The notes under the pieces: generated by a model | What the model was told of the DNA's origin: nothing | Database searches by the model: none | The model's input: the letters and a program-made list of their open reading frames with translations, nothing else | Program-made: the position numbers and the translations under genes | Source: JAVBKP01 sp031553975 | Lineage (GTDB): Bacteria > Bacillota > Clostridia > Peptostreptococcales > Anaerovoracaceae | Direction: 5' to 3' | DNA length: 30,161 bases | Assembly: GCA_031553975.1 (NCBI GenBank) | Contig: JAVBKP010000087.1 | Coordinates: 1 to 30,161 of the forward strand | In this document: piece by piece, positions 1 to 6,741 of the stretch | Position numbering within the stretch: position 1 is the stretch's first letter | How the letters are laid out: every line of letters begins with the position of its first letter

Positions 1-690
1 TTATTGGGAACAATTTTAAATGCGGCATCTATTATTATATGCGGGCTGCTGGGTACATTTCTTATTAAAAACATACCAGAAAGATTTCACCAAACATTGC
101 AAAAAGCATTGGCACTGTCGTTGCTTTACCTTGGCATTAGCGGAACCCTAGAAACAAAAATGCCCATACTGTTGATCATGAGTTTGGCTATTGGAGGTCT
201 TGTTGGAGAACTGGTGGACATTGACAAAGGCATGAACAACCTAGGGAATTTGGCGGAAGCCAAACTAGGTTTCAAAAAAGGAAAATTCTCCGATGCATTT
301 GTTACAGCAAGTTTGCTGTTTTGTGCAGGGTCCATGGCTATTGTAGGTCCATTAGAAGAGGGGCTGACAGGGGATCACTCTGTATTGTTTGCCAAATCAC
401 TCATTGATGGTGTGTTTTCATTGATGTTTAGTTCTAACATGGGGATTGGCGTGGTGTTTTCTTCGGTGCCGGTATTTATCTATCAAGGGGCTATCACTTT
501 GATAGCTGTTTTGATGAAAGACCAGCTAGCGCCTGAGATTATTTGTGAAATGAGTGCTGTGGGGAGTTTGCTCATAGTCGGCATAGCATTAAACCTGTTT
601 GAAATAAAACCGATAAAGGTAGCCAATCTAATTCCAGCAATCTTTATTCCTTGGATATACCTTGGACTGATAGGGCCATTGTTGAATTGA
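1..690 (+). CDS. DUF554 family membrane protein (5' end outside window)
   Basis: This is a hydrophobic protein of about 229 visible residues, with repeated membrane segments and the Gly-Thr-Ile-Leu-Asn start typical of DUF554 (YdfK/YqgA-like) proteins. The motif with GxLVGExxxID near residues 64-73 and the GSMAIVGPLEEG stretch near 109-120 are also as expected for the family. The family is an uncharacterised set of small integral membrane proteins. The frame is open at base 1 (TTA then TTG). Family members begin one or two residues before the Gly-Thr, so the true start probably lies just left of the window, although the TTG at 4 cannot be excluded. It ends in TGA at 688-690, 33 bases before the groES promoter, and is probably a separate transcription unit. 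The family call is firm; the function is unknown. Confidence 0.8.
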   Translation, partial: LLGTILNAASIIICGLLGTFLIKNIPERFHQTLQKALALSLLYLGISGTLETKMPILLIMSLAIGGLVGELVDIDKGMNNLGNLAEAKLGFKKGKFSDAFVTASLLFCAGSMAIVGPLEEGLTGDHSVLFAKSLIDGVFSLMFSSNMGIGVVFSSVPVFIYQGAITLIAVLMKDQLAPEIICEMSAVGSLLIVGIALNLFEIKPIKVANLIPAIFIPWIYLGLIGPLLN

Positions 691-722
691 AGAAGTATAC
701 AAAATAATCTTACAAAAACCTA

Positions 723-751
723 TTGACAACAGGTTGGTTTTGTATTAAATT
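723..751 (+). promoter_or_regulatory. groESL promoter
   Basis: A TTGACA -35 box (723-728) is followed after 17 bases by a TAAATT -10 box (746-751). The predicted start of transcription falls inside the CIRCE operator just downstream, which is the usual arrangement for HrcA-repressed groESL promoters. The boxes are read from the sequence; use in the cell is inferred. Confidence 0.75.
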
Positions 752-755
752 ATAT

Positions 756-782
756 TTAGCACTCGATAAGAGTGAGTGCTAA
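756..782 (+). promoter_or_regulatory. CIRCE operator (HrcA binding site)
   Basis: The sequence is a perfect TTAGCACTC (756-764), nine-base spacer, GAGTGCTAA (774-782) inverted repeat, identical to the CIRCE consensus. HrcA binds this element as a repressor and releases it when GroEL is engaged by unfolded protein. It overlaps the expected transcription start and lies 50 bases before groES, so it should give heat-shock control of groES and groEL. Confidence 0.97.
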
Positions 783-831
783 CAACTTGTCTAAAATATT
801 AGAAAATACATAAAAAACAGGAGGGTAAGAG

Positions 832-1116
832 ATGAACATTAAACCATTAGGCGACAGAGTTTTAATCAAAAGACTTGAAGCAGAAGAAAAGACAGCAAGT
901 GGAATCGTGCTTCCAACAGGGGCAAAAGAGCAACCACTACTAGCAGAGGTAATGGCAGTAGGGCCAGGCGGCTTCGTGGACGGCAAAGAAGTTAAGATGG
1001 AAGTAGCAGTAGGAGATACAGTTATTTTCTCCAAGTACGCAGGAACTGAAATCAAGCATGAAGGCGTAGAATACCAAATCCTTTCACAAAAGGACATTCT
1101 AGCTGTAGTAAAATAA
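832..1116 (+). CDS. groES: co-chaperonin GroES (Hsp10)
   Basis: This 94-residue protein is the normal length for GroES, the heptameric lid of the GroEL folding chamber in the cytoplasm. It begins MNIKPLGDRVLIK. The mobile loop that contacts GroEL (EEKTASGIVLP, about residues 18-28) and the C-terminal KYAGTEIKHEGVEYQIL segment are typical. The start is supported by an AGGAGGG site at 819-825. It is the first gene of a two-gene operon, 22 bases ahead of groEL, under a sigma-A promoter and a CIRCE operator. Nothing is unusual. Confidence 0.98.
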   Translation: MNIKPLGDRVLIKRLEAEEKTASGIVLPTGAKEQPLLAEVMAVGPGGFVDGKEVKMEVAVGDTVIFSKYAGTEIKHEGVEYQILSQKDILAVVK

Positions 1117-1138
1117 TAGGGGTAAAGGAGAAGTTAAA

Positions 1139-2767
1139 ATGGCAAAAGATATACAATTGGGCGAAGACGTAAGAAGAAAACTAGAAACAGGGGTTAACAA
1201 ACTAGCAGACACAGTAAAAGTTACATTAGGACCTAAAGGGCGAAATGTACTAATCGATAAAAAATTTGGATCACCACTCATTACCAACGATGGCGTGACC
1301 ATTGCTAAAGAAATCGAACTAGAAGATGGCTTTGAGAACATGGGCGCACAGCTTGTAAAAGAAGTAGCTACCAAGACAAATGACGTGGCTGGTGACGGTA
1401 CTACAACTGCTACTGTTTTAGCACAAATCATCGTAAAAGAAGGATTCAAAAACGTAGCGGCAGGGGCAAATCCTATGATTCTGAAAAAAGGAATCCAAGG
1501 GGCTGTGGAAGTTGCAGTAGAAGAGATTAAAAAGATTTCTAAAGCAGTTGAAGGCAAAGAGAACATTGCACAAGTAGCATCTATTTCTGCTGATGACAAT
1601 GAAATCGGAAGCCTTATCGCCGAAGCAATGGACAAGGTAGGCAAAGAGGGCGTGATCACAGTAGAAGAGTCCAAGTCTATGGGGACCACTCTTGAAGTAG
1701 TAGAAGGTATGCAATTTGATAGAGGATACCTATCTGCTTATATGGTAACAGACACTGAGAAAATGGAAGCCGTGCTTTCTAACCCATATATTCTAATCAC
1801 AGACAAGAAAATTGCCAATATCCAAGAGTTACTTCCAGTACTTGAGCAAGTGGTACAACAAGGCAGAAAACTTCTGATCATTGCAGAGGACGTAGAAGGT
1901 GAAGCTCTGACTACATTGGTACTTAACAAGCTAAGAGGCACATTTGAGTGCGTTGCTGTGAAGGCACCTGGCTTTGGTGATCGTAGAAAAGACATGCTGA
2001 AAGACATCGCCATCCTAACAGGTGGTACTGTGATTACAGATGAATTAGGCCTTGACCTTAAAGAAGCCACTATCGAGATGTTAGGAACGGCGGGCACTAT
2101 TAAGGTAAATAAAGAAAACACTGTCATTGTAGAGGGCGCAGGCAAGTCCAGCGAGATTAAAGACAGAGTGCAGCAAATCAAAGCGCAAATTGAAGATTCT
2201 ACTTCAGACTTTGACAGAGAAAAGCTACAAGAAAGACTTGCTAAAATGGCAGGTGGCGTAGCAGTAATCAAAGCAGGAGCTGCTACAGAGACTGAGCTAA
2301 AAGAAAGAAAATTAAGAATAGAAGATGCCCTAAATGCCACAAGAGCAGCAGTGGAAGAGGGAATTGTGCCAGGTGGTGGAGTTGCATTTGTCAACGCCAT
2401 TCCAGCAGTGGCTAAATACATCGAAAGCCTAACAGGTGACGCTAAGACAGGTGCTATGATCATCATGAGAGCCTTAGAAGAGCCAGTAAGACAAATCGCT
2501 ACCAATGCAGGATTAGAAGGCTCTGTTATCGTAGCTAAAGTTAAGGCAGAAAAAACAGGCATTGGATTCAATGCAGCCACAGAGCAGTATGTAGATATGA
2601 TGAAAGAAGGAATTGTTGACCCAACTAAGGTAGCAAGATCAGCCCTTCAAAACGCAGCATCAGCATCAGCCATGTTGCTTACAACAGAAAGCGGTATTAT
2701 CGACATTAAGTCAGATGAGCCTATGATGGGTGGGGGCGGGATGCCTCCAGGAATGGGCATGATGTAA
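1139..2767 (+). CDS. groEL: chaperonin GroEL (Hsp60)
   Basis: This 542-residue protein is full length for GroEL, the ATP-driven double-ring chaperonin that folds proteins with GroES. It has the KFGSPLITNDGVTIAKEIEL region, the nucleotide-binding GDGTTTATVL motif (Asp near residue 87), the AGAATETELKERKLRIEDALNAT segment of the equatorial domain, and a flexible Gly/Met-rich tail ending PPGMGMM. The ribosome site AAAGGAGAAG lies a few bases before the ATG. It is cotranscribed with groES and followed by a strong hairpin terminator. Large reading frames on the opposite strand here are composition shadows. Confidence 0.99.
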   Translation: MAKDIQLGEDVRRKLETGVNKLADTVKVTLGPKGRNVLIDKKFGSPLITNDGVTIAKEIELEDGFENMGAQLVKEVATKTNDVAGDGTTTATVLAQIIVKEGFKNVAAGANPMILKKGIQGAVEVAVEEIKKISKAVEGKENIAQVASISADDNEIGSLIAEAMDKVGKEGVITVEESKSMGTTLEVVEGMQFDRGYLSAYMVTDTEKMEAVLSNPYILITDKKIANIQELLPVLEQVVQQGRKLLIIAEDVEGEALTTLVLNKLRGTFECVAVKAPGFGDRRKDMLKDIAILTGGTVITDELGLDLKEATIEMLGTAGTIKVNKENTVIVEGAGKSSEIKDRVQQIKAQIEDSTSDFDREKLQERLAKMAGGVAVIKAGAATETELKERKLRIEDALNATRAAVEEGIVPGGGVAFVNAIPAVAKYIESLTGDAKTGAMIIMRALEEPVRQIATNAGLEGSVIVAKVKAEKTGIGFNAATEQYVDMMKEGIVDPTKVARSALQNAASASAMLLTTESGIIDIKSDEPMMGGGGMPPGMGMM

Positions 2768-2800
2768 TCGAACTTGTTAAAACACTGAATAGCTTTGTCG

Positions 2801-2831
2801 CTGGGGCCCGTGGGCCCCAGTTTCTTTTTTT
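2801..2831 (+). terminator. rho-independent terminator of groESL
   Basis: The arms CTGGGGCCC (2801-2809) and GGGCCCCAG (2812-2820) form a very GC-rich hairpin, followed directly by TTTCTTTTTTT. It lies 33 bases after the groEL stop. Confidence 0.93.
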
Positions 2832-2926
2832 GCTGACCACTAGATATTGTGTTATGCGTTGCAAAAACTCGATCTTGAGAAGTGTCGATTTTTGCCTAAA
2901 AACCACTAATGCTTGGTAAAAATTAC

Positions 2927-2955
2927 TTGACTTTCCCCAAGATATTGTGTATTAT
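2927..2955 (+). promoter_or_regulatory. promoter of the cheW-like/vanY-like/guaA cluster
   Basis: TTGACT (2927-2932), 17 bases, then TATTAT (2950-2955) is a near-consensus sigma-A promoter about 30 bases before the cheW-like ATG. Because the next two genes follow with gaps of 2 and 9 bases, it probably drives all three. Confidence 0.75.
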
Positions 2956-2984
2956 ATTAAAAGTACGAAGGAGAACATATAGTT

Positions 2985-3437
2985 ATGACACAGTATTTGA
3001 CTTTTTTTGTGGCAGATGAATATTATGCAATTAATCTGGAACGAGTACTAGAAATCATCGACATTGCTGACGTGATTAAAGTATCAGGCAGACCTAAATA
3101 TGTAGGCGGAGTAGTTAGCGTCATGGGACGAAATATTCCTGTGGTTAATATGAGAAATATTTTAGACAGACCAAAAGCGGAAGCCGGTTTGAGACAATGT
3201 ATATTGCTTGTAGACGCTGAGGACGCCAAAATTGGCTGCATAGTTGACAAAATTGATGAAGTTACCATTGCCATTGAAGGCAAAGAGCTTCCTGAATACA
3301 TTACAGAAATTGATGTTACAACATTCCTAACAGCAGAGCAGATGCATGTAATGCAAGACCTAGAGCATTGGAGTCCAGCACAAAAGAAAATCCAAATTAA
3401 ACCTATTATTAGAGCCCTTGCAGGCAATAACCGTTAA
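2985..3437 (+). CDS. CheW-like domain protein
   Basis: This 150-residue single-domain protein matches the CheW fold in length and sequence. It begins MTQYLTFFVADEYYAINLERVLEII, then has the VGGVVSVMGRNIPVVNMRNIL strand-turn-strand region (about 41-61) and a GCIVDKIDEVTIAI segment. CheW scaffolds couple chemoreceptors to the kinase CheA. No receptor, CheA, CheY or flagellar gene is present here, so this may be an orphan adaptor rather than part of the main chemotaxis cluster. An AAGGAG site at 2968-2973 and a strong promoter support the start. The vanY-like gene begins 2 bases after the stop. The domain call is confident; the cellular role is open. Confidence 0.85.
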   Translation: MTQYLTFFVADEYYAINLERVLEIIDIADVIKVSGRPKYVGGVVSVMGRNIPVVNMRNILDRPKAEAGLRQCILLVDAEDAKIGCIVDKIDEVTIAIEGKELPEYITEIDVTTFLTAEQMHVMQDLEHWSPAQKKIQIKPIIRALAGNNR

Positions 3438-3439
3438 AT

Positions 3440-4273
3440 ATGGAAACAAAAAACAAACAATATAGAATTACAATAAAAGGAATTATTATAGTCCTGCTTT
3501 TGGCAGGACTAATTTCTTTTGGCATAGGACTAGGGTTTTCGGCTCTATTCAAGGACAACATTAGTAGCATAGTTAATCAGTTGTTTGGCGAGGAGGCACA
3601 AGATGGCATTCCTGACATTGAAGACCTACAGGACCCATCAGGCAAAGAACCAAATGTGGAGGATACATCACAACATGCATCACCAGTGGAGAATGTGAAT
3701 GGTGTACTGGTACTAGTGAATAAGCAAGTCCATATAGACTCAGCCTATGTGCCAGAAGGTCTAGTACAAGTGGTAGACTATGTGCCTGGCAAAGACCAGC
3801 AATATTCCTATGCAAGACCAGAGCTAGCGGAAGCTTTTGCAAAAATGCAAGTGGATGCCAAAGCGGCAGGATTGAAGATTATAGCGTCCAATGCATACCG
3901 CTCCTACGCGGTGCAAAAATCTACCTTTGAAGCCAATGTGAAGCAAAAGGGTTCTGTGGAAGCTGCTAACAAAACTAGCGCAAAGCCTGGGGAGAGTGAA
4001 CACCAGACTGGACTAGCTATGGACCTTACCACAAAGACACTTAACTATGCTGTGGCTACTGCCTTTGAAGACACAGCTGAAGGCAAATGGGTAGCAGAGA
4101 ATTGCCATAAATATGGACTGATCATTAGATTTCCAAAGGGAAAAGAAGATATTACAGGATACAACTATGAGCCTTGGCACATTCGTTATGTTGGGCTAGA
4201 GGCGGCAAAGATTATATATGAAAATCATTTGACCCTTGAAGAGTTCTTAGAGACTCAAAAGCAAGGAATATAG
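3440..4273 (+). CDS. membrane-anchored VanY-type D-alanyl-D-alanine carboxypeptidase (M15 family)
   Basis: The 277-residue protein has one N-terminal membrane segment (about 13-35), an acidic, low-complexity linker (about 45-85) and a C-terminal peptidase domain outside the membrane. The zinc-binding pattern of the M15/VanY family is complete: SEHQTGLAMD supplies His188 and Asp195, and EPWHIRYVG supplies the catalytic Glu244 and zinc ligand His247. The NAYRSYAVQ segment fits the substrate side of the fold. Such enzymes remove the terminal D-Ala from peptidoglycan stem peptides. The ATG is 2 bases after the cheW-like stop with no clear ribosome site, suggesting translational coupling. No van resistance genes are nearby, so a housekeeping wall role is likelier than vancomycin resistance. 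Confidence 0.88.
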   Translation: METKNKQYRITIKGIIIVLLLAGLISFGIGLGFSALFKDNISSIVNQLFGEEAQDGIPDIEDLQDPSGKEPNVEDTSQHASPVENVNGVLVLVNKQVHIDSAYVPEGLVQVVDYVPGKDQQYSYARPELAEAFAKMQVDAKAAGLKIIASNAYRSYAVQKSTFEANVKQKGSVEAANKTSAKPGESEHQTGLAMDLTTKTLNYAVATAFEDTAEGKWVAENCHKYGLIIRFPKGKEDITGYNYEPWHIRYVGLEAAKIIYENHLTLEEFLETQKQGI

Positions 4274-4282
4274 GAGAAAGAC

Positions 4283-5851
4283 ATGAGTTACCAAGAAATT
4301 CTAATCGTTGACTTTGGTGGTCAGTACAACCAGCTGATTGCAAGGCGTGTTCGCGAAGCCAATGTATATTGCGAAATTATATCGTATAAAAACTGTATGA
4401 GCAGATTAAAAGAGAATACCCCTAATGGAATAATATTTACAGGCGGTCCAGCCAGTGTTTATGCTGATGGTGCGCCTTCTTTGCCTAAAGAGCTGTTTGA
4501 ACTGGGCATACCCGTTCTAGGTATATGCTATGGAGCGCAGCTTATGGCTCACGTATTAGGGGGCAAGGTGAAAAGCCCTGAACAAAAGGAATATGGCAAA
4601 GTTACACTGTACCAAGGCGTAGGCAAAGACAATAGGGATACAGGGAAGAGCGAGCTATTTAAGAATATATCCAGCGAAGAACAATGTTGGATGAGCCATA
4701 CGGACTATATTGAAGAAGTGCCAAATGGCTTTGAGGTATCGTCATTTACAGATAGTTGCCCTACAGGCTCTATGGAAAACCCAGAAAAAAAACTATATGC
4801 TGTACAGTTCCATCCAGAAGTTGTGCATACTACATTTGGAAAACAATTGATTAATAATTTTTTATATGAGGTTTGCGGATGTGAAGGCGATTGGACACCG
4901 GCTAACTTCGCTGAATCAAAACTAGAAGAGATTAAAGCTGAAGTCGGGGATAAAAAAGTGCTTTGCGGGCTTTCTGGTGGGGTGGATTCATCTGTGGCAT
5001 CTGTGCTAGTGCATAAAGCCATAGGAGACAATCTGACCTGTATTTTCGTAGACCATGGACTGCTTCGCAAAGACGAAGGAGATCAAGTAGAAGAGATATT
5101 TAGCCGTCAGTTTAAGATGAAAATCATTCGTGTCAATGCCCAAGAGCGTTTCCTAAAAAAGCTAGAAGGCATCACTGAACCTGAGCATAAACGTAAGATC
5201 ATTGGAGAAGAATTTGTCAGAGTTTTTGAAGAAGAATCTAAAAAGTTGGAGGAAAAAGAAGGAAAATTTGACTATTTACTCCAAGGCACAATTTATGCTG
5301 ATGTAGTAGAAAGCGGTTTGGAAGGATCGGCTACCATCAAAAGCCATCACAATGTAGGCGGACTGCCGGAGGATATAGAATTTAAGCTGTTAGAGCCACT
5401 AAGGCTCCTGTTCAAGGACGAGGTCAGAGCAGTAGGTGAAGAACTTGGCATAGCCAGAGAATTGGTTTACAGACAGCCATTCCCTGGGCCAGGGCTGGCC
5501 ATTAGATGCCTAGGGGAGATAACAGAAGATAAGCTTAAAATTATACGAGATTCAGATTTCATTCTCAGAGACGAAATAGCCAAAGCGGGGCTTGAGAATG
5601 ACATATGGCAGTATTTCACAGTATTGCCTAACGTGAAAACCGTAGGCGTTATGGGCGATTTTAGGACATACGACCATCTAGTAGGCATTCGTGCCATTAC
5701 CTCCGTAGACGGCATGACAGCAGACTGGGCACGTATACCATACGAAGTCCTAGAGCGAGTTTCCAATAGAATCGTAAACGAAGTACCAAATGTAAACCGT
5801 ATTGTCTACGATATTACAAGTAAGCCTCCTGGGACTGTTGAGTGGGAATAG
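4283..5851 (+). CDS. guaA: GMP synthase, glutamine-hydrolysing
   Basis: The enzyme converts XMP, glutamine and ATP to GMP. This 522-residue protein is full length. The N-terminal class I glutamine amidotransferase domain has the nucleophile Cys82 in GICYGAQ and the His177/Glu179 pair in FHPEV. The ATP-pyrophosphatase domain has the LSGGVDSS P-loop (230-237) and QGTIYADVVESG. The dimerisation domain ends with the invariant ITSKPPGTVEWE. AGGAGA at 4272-4277 sets the start. It is 9 bases behind the vanY-like gene. No purine riboswitch is visible before it. The 3' end of guaA is a known integration hotspot for genomic islands, and accessory genes follow it here. Confidence 0.98.
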   Translation: MSYQEILIVDFGGQYNQLIARRVREANVYCEIISYKNCMSRLKENTPNGIIFTGGPASVYADGAPSLPKELFELGIPVLGICYGAQLMAHVLGGKVKSPEQKEYGKVTLYQGVGKDNRDTGKSELFKNISSEEQCWMSHTDYIEEVPNGFEVSSFTDSCPTGSMENPEKKLYAVQFHPEVVHTTFGKQLINNFLYEVCGCEGDWTPANFAESKLEEIKAEVGDKKVLCGLSGGVDSSVASVLVHKAIGDNLTCIFVDHGLLRKDEGDQVEEIFSRQFKMKIIRVNAQERFLKKLEGITEPEHKRKIIGEEFVRVFEEESKKLEEKEGKFDYLLQGTIYADVVESGLEGSATIKSHHNVGGLPEDIEFKLLEPLRLLFKDEVRAVGEELGIARELVYRQPFPGPGLAIRCLGEITEDKLKIIRDSDFILRDEIAKAGLENDIWQYFTVLPNVKTVGVMGDFRTYDHLVGIRAITSVDGMTADWARIPYEVLERVSNRIVNEVPNVNRIVYDITSKPPGTVEWE

Positions 5852-5897
5852 TCATCATTTGTAGGAAATAAAGTAAATTAGCAAATAAATGTAGATG

Positions 5898-5939
5898 GTT
5901 GGCTATGATATTCAAGAATCATAGGCAACTATTTTTTTT
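5898..5939 (+). terminator. terminator after guaA
   Basis: A 12-base stem, GTTGGCTATGAT (5898-5909) against ATCATAGGCAAC (5918-5929), has one internal mismatch and an eight-base loop. It is followed by eight T residues (5932-5939), 46 bases after the guaA stop. Confidence 0.85.
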
Positions 5940-5965
5940 AAAACCAGGTAGCATACAGCAAACAG

Positions 5966-5990
5966 ATTGTGTCGGAGCTAGCGACACAAT
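5966..5990. repeat. perfect 9-bp inverted repeat in the guaA-DUF3800 gap
   Basis: ATTGTGTCG (5966-5974) and CGACACAAT (5982-5990) are exact reverse complements around a seven-base centre containing GCTAGC. A related ACAATTG occurs twice just downstream (5987-5993 and 5996-6002). There is no T-run, so it is not a normal terminator. It sits about 35-60 bases upstream of the predicted promoter of the structured RNA and could be an operator or a remnant of mobile DNA. Function unknown. Confidence 0.5.
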
Positions 5991-6025
5991 TGGTCACAAT
6001 TGTTTTAAAAAATCGCAAAAAGGAG

Positions 6026-6054
6026 TTGCGGTAGGTGAATAATCATGGTATTCT
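6026..6054 (+). promoter_or_regulatory. predicted promoter for the structured leader RNA
   Basis: TTGCGG (6026-6031), 17 bases, then TATTCT (6049-6054), with a TG one base before the -10 box (extended -10). Transcription would begin near 6061, exactly where the run of hairpins starts. Confidence 0.5.
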
Positions 6055-6060
6055 TTACAT

Positions 6061-6152
6061 AGGATATAACTGTAATGCATTACAGTTTGGCCTGGGCGAA
6101 AGCTCTTTGGGCCACCGTAGGCGGGAAGAATTTCCCGCCATTTTTCTTTTTT
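6061..6152 (+). ncRNA. candidate structured RNA (leader or small RNA) upstream of a DUF3800 gene
   Basis: Three consecutive helices fill this non-coding stretch. The first is a perfect 20-base palindrome, AACTGTAATGCATTACAGTT (6068-6087). The second is an outer helix TGGCC/GGCCA (6088-6092 with 6110-6114) enclosing GGGC-GAAA-GCTC (6094-6105), a GNRA-capped stem. The third is GGCGGGAA/TTCCCGCC (6120-6127 with 6132-6139), followed by a long T-run. The DUF3800 ribosome site begins right after the T-run. Conserved RNA motifs named DUF3800-I to -X have been reported upstream of DUF3800 genes by comparative genomics; membership here is inferred from position and shape, not from a model search. It could end as a separate small RNA of about 90 bases or act as an attenuator. 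It does not match the riboswitch consensus sequences I know. Confidence 0.5.
6120..6152 (+). terminator. hairpin plus T-run immediately before the DUF3800 start
   Basis: GGCGGGAA and TTCCCGCC form an eight-base stem with a four-base loop, followed by TTTTTCTTTTTT (6141-6152). It ends one base before the AGGAG of the next gene, so transcription of that gene requires read-through or conditional antitermination. Confidence 0.8.
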
Positions 6153-6163
6153 AGGAGTGATTT

Positions 6164-6671
6164 ATGAAAGAATTGAGCGTATTCATAGATGATTCTGGCG
6201 ACTTTGGAGAAATAAAAGAGCGACCATCCTATTATCTCGTTACCTTTGTATTTCACGATCAGCAAAATGATATTTCTGCACAAGTAAAAAAGCTGGAAGA
6301 CAGCGTTAAAACAGCAGGATTTGATATAGAATATATACACACTGGCAAAACAAATTTCTACGGCGTTTATGAATCAGATGGAATTTTTTAATGGATTTGA
6401 TAAGATTATAGTTTATTACGATAATGGACAAAACCAATTAAGTGCAATTCTAAATGCAGTTTTTTCAATTCAATTTAATAATGTAGAATTTAGGAAAGCA
6501 GAGCCACAGAAATATAGATTGTTGCAAGCTGCGGATTTCATTTGTTCAATGGAATTATTGCGAATAAAAAGAGAAGAAAAAAAGATTAGCAAATCAGAGG
6601 AGAAGTTTTTCTATAAACCACAAGAGCTAAAGAAAACATTATTAAAATCAATAGATAAGAAGCATATTTAG
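6164..6671 (+). pseudogene. DUF3800 protein gene, broken by internal deletion and frameshift
   Basis: Two overlapping frames carry the two ends of one DUF3800 protein. The first (6164-6391) begins MKELSVFIDDSGDFGE, the usual DUF3800 N-terminus with its acidic residues, and runs to YIHTGKTN before drifting into unrelated sequence. The second (from about 6369 to 6671) carries the family C-terminus: FDKIIVYYDNGQ, VEFRKAEPQKYRLLQAADFI and a lysine-rich tail. Family members are usually about 230-250 residues; the fragments together give about 160, so roughly 70-80 central residues are missing and the join is out of frame. A good AGGAG site (6153-6157) remains before the first ATG. DUF3800 is thought to have an RNase H-like fold; its role is uncertain. 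The gene is almost certainly non-functional, although the first 75-residue peptide could still be made. Confidence 0.8.
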
Positions 6672-6741
6672 CTTTAAATACTACAAATTGGAGTGTGGAT
6701 AAGCAAATAATAAAGTTGGGTTGGAATAAGGGAGAGTTTCT

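Noticed and set aside
712..743. Hairpin-like arms (AACCT/AGGTT with ACAAAA/TTTTGT) between the DUF554 gene and groES, a possible terminator.
   Set aside because: The arms need a GG bulge and the region contains the -35 box of the groESL promoter, so the promoter reading is stronger.
1099..2580. Long reading frames on the minus strand opposite groEL.
   Set aside because: They have no ribosome sites or recognisable domains and lie wholly within groEL; they are composition shadows.
3440..4273. Vancomycin-resistance VanY.
   Set aside because: Domain and active site agree with VanY, but no vanRSHAX genes are nearby; a chromosomal housekeeping carboxypeptidase is more likely.
6061..6152. Known riboswitch classes (fluoride, guanidine, cyclic-di-GMP, purine) for the structured leader.
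   Set aside because: None of their conserved core sequences can be found, and the downstream gene does not fit those ligands.
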